In this document: positions 57,613-64,000 of the stretch, in pieces
How the letters are laid out: every line of letters starts with the position of its first letter
How positions within the stretch are numbered: the first letter of the stretch is position 1
Assembly (NCBI RefSeq): GCF_024753145.1
Contig: NZ_JANUGU010000001.1
Coordinates: forward strand, 558,001-622,000
Source of the DNA: Massilia terrae
Lineage (GTDB): Bacteria > Pseudomonadota > Gammaproteobacteria > Burkholderiales > Burkholderiaceae_D
DNA: 64,000 bases
Direction: 5' to 3'
Position numbers and translations under genes: made by a program
Notes under the pieces: model-generated
Seen by the model: only the letters and a program-made list of their open reading frames with translations
Database searches by the model: none
What the model was told of the DNA's origin: nothing

Positions 57613-59982
57613 ATGAAGCTGCGCGATTTCCGTATCGGCTGGCGCCTGCTGGCGCGGCAGCCCGGCTATTCGGCCGTGATTGTGCTTGGTCTGGCGGTGG
57701 GCTTCGCGGCCTGCTTCCTGCTGCTTGCGCTGGTGCGCTACGCCTTCACCTACAACGATGCGATCCCGGATGCCGGCCGGATCTGGCTCGTCAAGGAACG
57801 GGCCAATGTCCTCCCGCGTCCCGACTGGCAGCCCATCGCTACGCGCGACCTGGCGCGGACGGTGCGAGACAGCGGCCTGCCGGTGAGCGCCACCACGGCC
57901 AAGTCCTACGACGTGGCGGCGCAACTCGATTCGCGGCTCGTGCCGCTGACCGTGCAGGTGGCAGACGGCGACTACCTTGGTTTCTTCGGCATCCGCGCGC
58001 TGGAAGGCGACACCGCGGCGGCGCTGGCTCGTCCGGATGGCATCGCATTGAGCCGCGAGACTGCGACCAGACTGTTCGGCGATCCGCACGCGCTCGGCAA
58101 GGTGGTGCGCATCGCCGGCCAGCCCTACGAGGTGCGCGCGGTCCTGCCGGACCTCCCGGCCAACACCAGTGTCGACATCGATGCGCTGGTCGGCGCCGGC
58201 CAGCATTCATTCGCCGGCGGGGCGCCCAACATCTGGACGCGCGCCACGGTGTACGTGAAGACAGCGCCGGATTTCGAGCCCGGCGCACTGCAGGCGGTGC
58301 TGCAGGAAGCGATCAACCAGCGCGATGCAGCGCTTCCGCTGCGCCTGCGCCAGCTGGCCAAGGGCGGCCCGGTCAGCTCGATCGGGCTGGCCCGATTGTC
58401 CGATCTGTACTTTGATCCGGACCTGCTCGCGAGCCGCAGCGGCCGGCGCTACGGCAGCAGGAGCGGCGTGCTTGGGCTGGCGGCGCTGGCCGTGCTGATC
58501 CTCGCGCTGGCCACGGCCAATTACGTGAACCTCGCCGCGATCCGTACGGCGGCGCGGCGGCGCGAGATCGGCATGCGCAAGGCACTCGGCGTGAGTCCGG
58601 GGGCGCTGGCGCGCCAGTTCATGGCGGAGTCGCTGGTGGTGTCGATGGCGGCGACGGTGATCGGCCTCGCGCTCGCGTGGCTGGTGCTGCCGCTGTTCTC
58701 CACGCTTGTGAACCGGCCGCTCGCGGCGATGATGTCGACGCAGGCTTGCCTGCTGATGCTGGCAACGGGCGCCGCGACCGGCATGCTGGCCGGCCTGTAT
58801 CCCTATGTGCTGGCACGGCGCTTGCCCGCGAGCGTCGCGCTGCAGGGACGCGGCAATGGCGAAACCGCGGCCGGTGCGCGGCTGCGGCGCGTACTGTCGG
58901 TGCTGCAGTTCGGCGTGGCCATCGCGCTGATTGCGGCGACGCTTGCGGTAGGCTGGCAGACCCGCTACGCAAGCCAGGCCGATCCGGGCTTCGATCCGGC
59001 GCATTTGCTGGTGGTGGCCGCGCCAGGCGGCGGCACGGCGCCGGCGGCGCAGGCCTTCCGTGACGACCTGGCGCGCTTGCCCGGTGTCGCGGGCGTCACG
59101 GTGTCGGACGAGGCGATCGGGCGCGATGGCATGAAATCGACTGTCGCGATCGAACGTCCGGGACAGGCGCCGGTGCAGCTCGAGTTCAAGGCGGTCGGTG
59201 CGAATTTCTTCAAGGTCTACGGAGTGCGGCCGCTGCTTGGCCGCCTGTTCGACGAGTCGCTGGACCGATCCGGCGCCGATAACGTCGTGCTCAACGCACG
59301 GGCTGCGCAGGCGCTGGGCTACGATTCGCCTGAGGCGGCGGTCGGCCAGGTGTTCGGCAAAAACTCACGCATCGTCGGCATCGTTCCCGAACTCCGCTTC
59401 CAGACCATGAAGCAGCAGCCCGGCCCGATCATGTTCCGGGTGAGAGAGGAGCTGAACGTGTTCACGGTGCGCGCCGCGGGCGACTTGGCGGCCGTGCGCA
59501 ACGCGATCGAGTCCGCGTGGACGCGCCACTTCCCGAACGACCCGCCCGATATCGAATCGGCTGCGTCGATCTTCGCGCAGAACTACGACGAAGACCTGCG
59601 GCTGGCAAAGATCCTGGGCCTGGCCAGCATCGTGGCGACCACACTGGCGAGCTTCGGCATCTACGTTCTGGCCGCGTACAGCGTGGAGCGCCGCTCGCGC
59701 GAGATCGTGCTCCGCAAGCTGCACGGGGCGCGCGGGCGCGACATCTCGCGGCTGGTGGGGCGCGAGTTCGGGGTACTGGTGGCACTTGGCACATTGGCCG
59801 GGCTGCCGCTCGCCTGGCTCGGCATCGAACGCTACCTGGCCGGTTTTGTCGAACGCGCGCCGATGGGGCAGATGCCGCTCGTGCTTGCGTTCGCCCTGAT
59901 CGCTGCCGTCGGCATCGCCGCTACCACGCGCCAGACCCTGCGTGCCGCGCGCATGTCGCCGGCGCTCGCCCTGAAAGACTGA
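57613..59982 (+). CDS. MacB/FtsX-type ABC transporter permease without local ATPase
   Basis: 789 residues. Two MacB_PCD/FtsX units: membrane segments at the N terminus (YSAVIVLGLAVGFAACFLLLALVRYAF), a large periplasmic domain (about 45-275), three segments with FtsX pattern (LGLAALAVLILALATANYVNLAAIRTAARRREIGMRKALG), a second segment block, a second periplasmic domain, then the last FtsX block (ASIVATTLASFGIYVLAAYSVERRSREIVLRKLHGARGRDISRL). This duplicated form is typical of BceB- and DUF-type exporter subunits that need an ATPase partner. None is nearby. The gene is divergent from blaI and followed by SIMPL 19 nt later. Confidence 0.87.
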   Translation: MKLRDFRIGWRLLARQPGYSAVIVLGLAVGFAACFLLLALVRYAFTYNDAIPDAGRIWLVKERANVLPRPDWQPIATRDLARTVRDSGLPVSATTAKSYDVAAQLDSRLVPLTVQVADGDYLGFFGIRALEGDTAAALARPDGIALSRETATRLFGDPHALGKVVRIAGQPYEVRAVLPDLPANTSVDIDALVGAGQHSFAGGAPNIWTRATVYVKTAPDFEPGALQAVLQEAINQRDAALPLRLRQLAKGGPVSSIGLARLSDLYFDPDLLASRSGRRYGSRSGVLGLAALAVLILALATANYVNLAAIRTAARRREIGMRKALGVSPGALARQFMAESLVVSMAATVIGLALAWLVLPLFSTLVNRPLAAMMSTQACLLMLATGAATGMLAGLYPYVLARRLPASVALQGRGNGETAAGARLRRVLSVLQFGVAIALIAATLAVGWQTRYASQADPGFDPAHLLVVAAPGGGTAPAAQAFRDDLARLPGVAGVTVSDEAIGRDGMKSTVAIERPGQAPVQLEFKAVGANFFKVYGVRPLLGRLFDESLDRSGADNVVLNARAAQALGYDSPEAAVGQVFGKNSRIVGIVPELRFQTMKQQPGPIMFRVREELNVFTVRAAGDLAAVRNAIESAWTRHFPNDPPDIESAASIFAQNYDEDLRLAKILGLASIVATTLASFGIYVLAAYSVERRSREIVLRKLHGARGRDISRLVGREFGVLVALGTLAGLPLAWLGIERYLAGFVERAPMGQMPLVLAFALIAAVGIAATTRQTLRAARMSPALALKD

Positions 59983-60001
59983 TTTTCAAAGAGGAGACCA
60001 C

Positions 60002-60703
60002 ATGCTGAAGAAGTCCATCCTGCTGCTCGCCTTCCTGTTCGTTCCGCTCGCCGCTTCGGCATCGCAGCTGCCGGAGTACCCGTTCATCCACATCACCGGA
60101 AGCGCGATGCAGTTCGTGCCGCCCGACCTGGGCGAGCTCGATTTCGAGATTGTCGCGACCAACGCCGATCCGGCGCAGGCGCGCGCCACGGTGGATGAAC
60201 GGATCGCCCAGATCCAGGCGCTGGTGCAGGAGCAGGGCCTGCCAGCCGAAGACGTGATGCTGCGCGACGTCCGCCAGTCCATCAAGGAAGGCAGCCAGGT
60301 TTACGACGTGCGCTGCTCGGTTCACCTGAACGTGCGCGACCTGAGCAAGTGGCAGGCCATCGCCGGCGGCCTGGTCGGGATGGAAAACCTCGACAACTTC
60401 GCCACCGATTTTGCGCCGGCGGACAAGGAGCAGGTCGAGATGGAGCTGACCAACGCAGCGATCAAGGACGCGCGCAAGCACGCCGAAGCGATGGCGGCCG
60501 GATTTGGCCGCAAGCTCGGCCCCGTGACGGGCGTGTCCACGGGCGCGTTGAAGAACCTGAGCAATGCCATGGGGTTGTTCGCCTCGGACTTCACGAACCG
60601 TTCGCGCGCCGGCAGCCCCAAGCGCATGGAAAAGCCCAATATCGCCAGCGTCGCCGCGCTGCGCTTTGCGGTGCAGGTCGACGTCATCTTCCGCATCAAA
60701 TAA
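60002..60703 (+). CDS. SIMPL-domain (DUF541) periplasmic protein
   Basis: 233 residues. A signal peptide (MLKKSILLLAFLFVPLAASAS) precedes the SIMPL/BP26 pattern (ITGSAMQFVPPDLGELDFEIVATNADPAQARATVDERIAQIQALVQEQGLP). DUF541 proteins such as BP26 form periplasmic channel-like or scaffold oligomers and are linked to oxidative stress. GAGGAG before the ATG is strong. It is the second gene behind the BlaI-type palindrome, so it probably belongs to the same regulon as the permease. The exact role is unknown. Confidence 0.85.
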   Translation: MLKKSILLLAFLFVPLAASASQLPEYPFIHITGSAMQFVPPDLGELDFEIVATNADPAQARATVDERIAQIQALVQEQGLPAEDVMLRDVRQSIKEGSQVYDVRCSVHLNVRDLSKWQAIAGGLVGMENLDNFATDFAPADKEQVEMELTNAAIKDARKHAEAMAAGFGRKLGPVTGVSTGALKNLSNAMGLFASDFTNRSRAGSPKRMEKPNIASVAALRFAVQVDVIFRIK

Positions 60704-60705
60704 AA

Positions 60706-60725
60706 AAGCCGGGCGAACCCGGCTT
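60706..60725. terminator. Intrinsic terminator, mainly for dctA
   Basis: AAGCCGGG, cgaa, CCCGGCTT, with AAAAAA on one side and TTGTTG on the other. Read on the minus strand it ends in TTTTTT, ideal for dctA, 25 nt after that stop. It also stands 3 nt after the SIMPL stop and may serve both. Confidence 0.8.
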
Positions 60726-60749
60726 GTTGCTGTGCGGCTGGAAGAACGA

Positions 60750-62051
60750 TCAGGCAGCTTCCTTGACCGGATACATTTCCTTGTCTTCTTCCAGATGGCT
60801 CGGATGCTTCAGCTCGCGCTGCAGCGTCTCGTGGTCGAGTTCACCCTCCCACTTCGACACCACGATCGAGGCCACGCCGTTGCCGCAGATATTGGTCAGT
60901 GCGCGGCATTCGCTCATGAACTTGTCGATACCGAGGATCAGCGCCATGCCGGCCACCGGGATGGTCGGGACCACGGCCAGCGTTGCGGCCAGGGTGATGA
61001 AGCCGGCGCCGGTGATGCCCGATGCGCCTTTCGAGGTCAGCATCGCGACCACGAGGATGGTCAGGGTCTGGGTCAGCGTCAGCGGGGTGTTGGTGGCCTG
61101 GGCGATGAACAGGGCGGCCATCGTCATGTAGATGTTGGTGCCGTCCAGGTTGAACGAGTAGCCGGTCGGGACCACCAGGCCCACCACCGATTTCGAGCAG
61201 CCCAGCTTTTCCATCTTGCGCATCAGCGAAGGCAGCGCCGATTCCGACGAGCTGGTGCCCAGCACGATCAGCAGTTCTTCGCGGATGTACGACAGGTAGC
61301 GGAAGATGTTGAAGCCGGTGAAGTAACCGACGGTGCCCAGTACGAGCACGACAAACAGGAAGGAGGTCAGGTAGAAGGTGCCGACCAGCTTGGCCAGCGG
61401 CAGCAGGGCGGCGACGCCGTATTTGCCGATGGTGAAGGCCATCGCGCCGAATGCGCCGATCGGGGCCGCTTTCATGACGATGCCAACCACGCCGAAGATC
61501 ACGTGCGACAGGTCGTCGATGAAGCGGGCGATGGGGCGGCCGCGCTCGCCGAGCATGGACAGCGCGAAGCCGAACAGGATCGCGATCAGCAGCACTTGCA
61601 GGATGTCGCCCTTGGCGAAAGCATCGACGAAGGTGCTCGGGATGATGTTCATCAGGAAGTCGACGGTCGACAGCGAATGAGTCTTGGCCGTGTATTCGGC
61701 GATCGACTTGGTGTCGAGGGTGGTCGGATCGACGTTGAAGCCCGCGCCCGGCTGGACCAGGTGGGCCACGATCAGGCCGATCAGGAGTGCGAAAGTGGAG
61801 ATGATCTCAAAGTACAGCAGCGCCTTGCCGCCGACGCGGCCGACTTTCTTCATGTCCTGCATGCCCGCGATGCCGGACACGACGGTACAGAAGATGACCG
61901 GGGCGATGATCATCTTGATCAGTTTGATGAAGCCGTCTCCCAATGGCTTCATCTTGGCCGCGAGGCCAGGGTCGTACACGGCCAGCAGGATGCCCACGAT
62001 GATCGCGAACAGCACCTGGACGTACAGGACTTTATAGATTGGCTTTTTCAT
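60750..62051 (-). CDS. dctA: C4-dicarboxylate/proton or sodium symporter
   Basis: 433 residues of the DAACS family. Signature parts: [41 protein letters not shown], the Ser-rich hairpin [46 protein letters not shown] (the N-L-D-G-T), and [26 protein letters not shown]. The sequence identifies DctA for succinate, fumarate and malate rather than a glutamate carrier (GltP). Membrane helices are numerous. The regulator pair DctBD is not nearby. Confidence 0.94.
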   Translation of the reverse strand: MKKPIYKVLYVQVLFAIIVGILLAVYDPGLAAKMKPLGDGFIKLIKMIIAPVIFCTVVSGIAGMQDMKKVGRVGGKALLYFEIISTFALLIGLIVAHLVQPGAGFNVDPTTLDTKSIAEYTAKTHSLSTVDFLMNIIPSTFVDAFAKGDILQVLLIAILFGFALSMLGERGRPIARFIDDLSHVIFGVVGIVMKAAPIGAFGAMAFTIGKYGVAALLPLAKLVGTFYLTSFLFVVLVLGTVGYFTGFNIFRYLSYIREELLIVLGTSSSESALPSLMRKMEKLGCSKSVVGLVVPTGYSFNLDGTNIYMTMAALFIAQATNTPLTLTQTLTILVVAMLTSKGASGITGAGFITLAATLAVVPTIPVAGMALILGIDKFMSECRALTNICGNGVASIVVSKWEGELDHETLQRELKHPSHLEEDKEMYPVKEAA

Positions 62052-62305
62052 GTCAGCTCTTCAGGCGAATTGTTGATTACGCCATGATCCATGAATAGTT
62101 GAGGGCGGGCTATTGTGGAAAACCCGCAGACCATCGTACGCCTGACTTTTCGTGGCCCGCGCGCGATTGCTTGGAAGAAAGTGCTACTTTCCTCAGGATG
62201 CTCGGCTTTGGGCATTGCTGCTACCATGGATGCACTCGTCGGCCCACGACCGTGCCGCCACTTTGGATGGTCGGGCTGGTGGCCGACGCCGCTTCGGAGC
62301 GTCTA

Positions 62306-63169
62306 ATGGCTGATACGACCGGGTCGCCCACCGCGTGGGTACTTGCCGGAGGCGGAAGTTTCGGCGCAATCCAGGTCGGCATGCTGCAGGCGCTCGTCGC
62401 GTACGGCCTGGTTCCGGACCTGGTGGTGGGCTCTTCCGTGGGGGCGATCAATGGCGCCTATTTTGCCGGGGCGCCCGACGCGGATGGCCTGGCACGGCTG
62501 GCCGCCATTTGGTGCGGCATGCGCCGCAGCACGGTGTTTCCGCTCGCATGGGGCAGCCTGCTGCGGCTGAAGAACGGTGACGGCTCCACGGTCGACCCGT
62601 CCGGGCTGAGCGGCCTGCTCGAGCGATGCCTGCCGTACCAGGCCCTGGAGGACGCACGCATTGCGGTGCACATGGTCGCCACCAACCAGCTCGGCGGCGG
62701 CACCGTGACGATTTCGCGCGGCCCGGTCGTCGAGGCCGTGCTCGCAAGCTGCGCCATTCCCGCAGTATTCCCGCCGGTGCGCATCGGTGAGCACTTCCTG
62801 ATCGACGGAGCGATCGCGAGCAACACGCCGATCAGCGTGGCCCTCGAACTCGGGGCGCGGCGAATGATCGTGCTACCCACGGGATTCGCCTGCGCCCTCG
62901 AGGCGCCGCCGCGCGGCGCCATCGCCAGCATCCTGCACGCCGTCACCCTGGTCATCGCACACCAGCTGGCCAGCGAGTTCGAACGCTGCCAGGGGCTGGC
63001 GCAGATCATCATGGTGCCGCCGCTGTGCCCCCTGGCGGCATCACCATACGATTTCTCCCACGCCGCGGACCTCATCCAGCGCGCGGCCGACCAGACGCGG
63101 CGCTGGCTCGACAAGGGGGGACTCACCCGCTCGCAGGTGGCGCCGGCGCTGCTGGCGCACAGCCATTGA
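62306..63169 (+). CDS. Patatin-like phospholipase
   Basis: 287 residues. Patatin motifs: LAGGGSFGAIQVGMLQAL (oxyanion loop G-G-G-S-x-G), VVGSSVGAINGAYFAG (Gly-x-Ser-x-Gly nucleophile) and LIDGAIASNTP (D-G-A/G with the catalytic Asp). The ATG at 62306 has GGAG about 7 nt upstream. The frame further upstream is probably not coding. There is no signal peptide or membrane segment, so it is probably a cytoplasmic or peripheral acyl hydrolase. Its acyl substrate is unknown. The following gene lies on the minus strand. Confidence 0.9.
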   Translation: MADTTGSPTAWVLAGGGSFGAIQVGMLQALVAYGLVPDLVVGSSVGAINGAYFAGAPDADGLARLAAIWCGMRRSTVFPLAWGSLLRLKNGDGSTVDPSGLSGLLERCLPYQALEDARIAVHMVATNQLGGGTVTISRGPVVEAVLASCAIPAVFPPVRIGEHFLIDGAIASNTPISVALELGARRMIVLPTGFACALEAPPRGAIASILHAVTLVIAHQLASEFERCQGLAQIIMVPPLCPLAASPYDFSHAADLIQRAADQTRRWLDKGGLTRSQVAPALLAHSH

Positions 63170-63213
63170 CATCTTGGCGGCGCGCGTCGGCTGCGCAGCC
63201 CGCTGGAGGCGAT

Positions 63214-64000
63214 TCAGGGCTGAGGCGTCGGGCGACGATAGACCGAGCCCCCCTTCATCACAAAGCTGACCTTGCGCAGCGCTTCGATATTGGCGGTCGG
63301 ATCGCCCTCGACGGCCACCACGTCGGCCAGCATGCCTTGCTTGAGCTGACCCAGGTCCTTCGACTTGTCCAGGATCTGCGCCGCCACTGCCGTGGCCGCG
63401 CGCAGCGCCTCGGTCGGCGTCATGCCCAGCTTGACCATCCATTCCAGCTCGCGGTAGTTGGTGCCGTGGGCGAATACCCCGACGTCGCTGCCGCTGCCGA
63501 TGGTTACGCCCAGTTTGCGCGCCAGCTGGAACGCGTGCATCGCCTGCTGCATGCCGGCCGTCGGCGTGCCGCCGCGCGTGTAGTGCTGGAAGTATTCGCC
63601 GATTGCCTCGGGCGCCGTCAGCGTCGGTACGTAAGCGGTGCGATGCTCGACCATCAGCTTGAACGTGGCCTCGGACGCGCCGTAGCCATGTTCGATCGTG
63701 TCGACGCCCGCCAGCACGGCCATGCGGATCGCATCGTCCGACGCCGCATGCGCCGCCACCTTGCGCCCGGTGACGTGGGCCGCGTTGACCATCGCTTTCA
63801 TCTCGTCCAGCGTGAAGGTCGGCCGCGTGCTGCCGTCCACGCCGGTGCGGTAGTCGGCGTAGAACTTGATCCAGTCCGCGCCGTGCGAGGACTGTTCGCG
63901 CACCGCCTTCACGCATTCGTCCACGCCGGTGCACTGCTGGGCGCCGTAGGGCAGGTCCATGTCCGGGCGATAGTTGCGCTCGGCCGGACCGTAGCTGAAG
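63214..64000 (-). CDS. Metal-dependent amidohydrolase (imidazolonepropionase-like), 5' end outside window
   Basis: The frame is open to the right edge; 261 C-terminal residues are visible. Visible features of the amidohydrolase superfamily: [13 protein letters not shown] (Lys ligand region), [41 protein letters not shown] (two His), [14 protein letters not shown] (S-D ligand) and [37 protein letters not shown], the typical composite beta-sandwich end. The closest type is imidazolonepropionase/prolidase-like enzymes (Xaa-Pro or Xaa-Arg dipeptidases). Signal peptide and first His pair are outside the window. Confidence 0.85.
   Translation of the reverse strand, partial: FSYGPAERNYRPDMDLPYGAQQCTGVDECVKAVREQSSHGADWIKFYADYRTGVDGSTRPTFTLDEMKAMVNAAHVTGRKVAAHAASDDAIRMAVLAGVDTIEHGYGASEATFKLMVEHRTAYVPTLTAPEAIGEYFQHYTRGGTPTAGMQQAMHAFQLARKLGVTIGSGSDVGVFAHGTNYRELEWMVKLGMTPTEALRAATAVAAQILDKSKDLGQLKQGMLADVVAVEGDPTANIEALRKVSFVMKGGSVYRRPTPQP

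Noticed and set aside
60564..62087. A 507-codon plus-strand frame opposite dctA
   Set aside because: Low-complexity antisense frame; DctA on the minus strand has full family signatures and a terminator.

Overview
The window is chromosomal DNA of a GC-rich Gram-negative bacterium. The gene mix fits Betaproteobacteria, family Oxalobacteraceae, of Massilia/Telluria type: ETF-ubiquinone oxidoreductase, a DUF3460 protein, a lasR-rsaL-lasI-type quorum-sensing locus, RecBCD, DctA and many two-component proteins. This placement is inferred from gene content and codon style only. No rRNA, tRNA, CRISPR array, transposase or phage gene was seen, so it reads as ordinary chromosome with a few accessory loci.

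Layout. 1-6.6 kb: the tail of a secreted trypsin-like protease; a leftward cluster of phosphoribosyltransferase, SRPBCC membrane protein and erythromycin-esterase-family protein; an HdeD-like membrane protein; S-formylglutathione hydrolase; a two-gene chromate transporter; and a tiny CxxCxGxG protein. 6.6-10.5 kb: a small unknown ORF, then a UvrD/Rep-type helicase flanked on both sides by near-identical 36-bp DnaA-box elements, then an HD-domain phosphohydrolase. 10.6-18.5 kb: an FAD oxidoreductase translationally coupled to GlpD, a secreted M1 aminopeptidase, a GST and a YjjG-type HAD phosphatase. 18.6-24.4 kb: a 1635-residue hybrid histidine kinase with six near-identical HAMP-type modules and three receiver domains, followed by a degenerate CheR-like gene.

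24.7-29.5 kb: a complete acyl-homoserine-lactone circuit. A LuxR receptor and a LuxI synthase flank a convergent RsaL-like repressor, with a good lux box and an RsaL-type palindrome in the rsaL/luxI intergenic region. A CHASE-PAS hybrid kinase with REC and HPt domains follows. 29.7-38.6 kb: recC-recB-recD with 4-nt overlaps. 38.8-45.5 kb: a PBP7-type peptidase, a sulfate-binding protein, a GNAT, a Tat/lipobox DUF882 protein, DUF378, a YfcE-like phosphoesterase, DUF3460, a hypothetical protein, and an amino-acid ABC importer lacking a local ATPase.

45.6-55.7 kb: ETF-QO, an SDR/thioesterase pair, a glycine-zipper protein, a TonB-dependent receptor, old yellow enzyme with a divergent LysR regulator, a PAS-LuxR regulator, and the two-subunit 3-oxoacid CoA-transferase. 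55.8-60.7 kb: a BlaI repressor and M56/TonB-C sensor protease diverge from an MacB/FtsX-like permease and a SIMPL protein across three 16-bp operator-like palindromes. 60.7-64 kb: DctA, a patatin-like phospholipase and a truncated amidohydrolase.

The loci most worth a second look are the AHL circuit with its visible operators, the DnaA-box elements around the helicase, the BlaI/M56/permease/SIMPL unit with its operator array, and the modular HAMP kinase with its degenerate CheR partner. A family of intergenic palindromes related to TTCCCGC..GCGGGAA recurs through the window.
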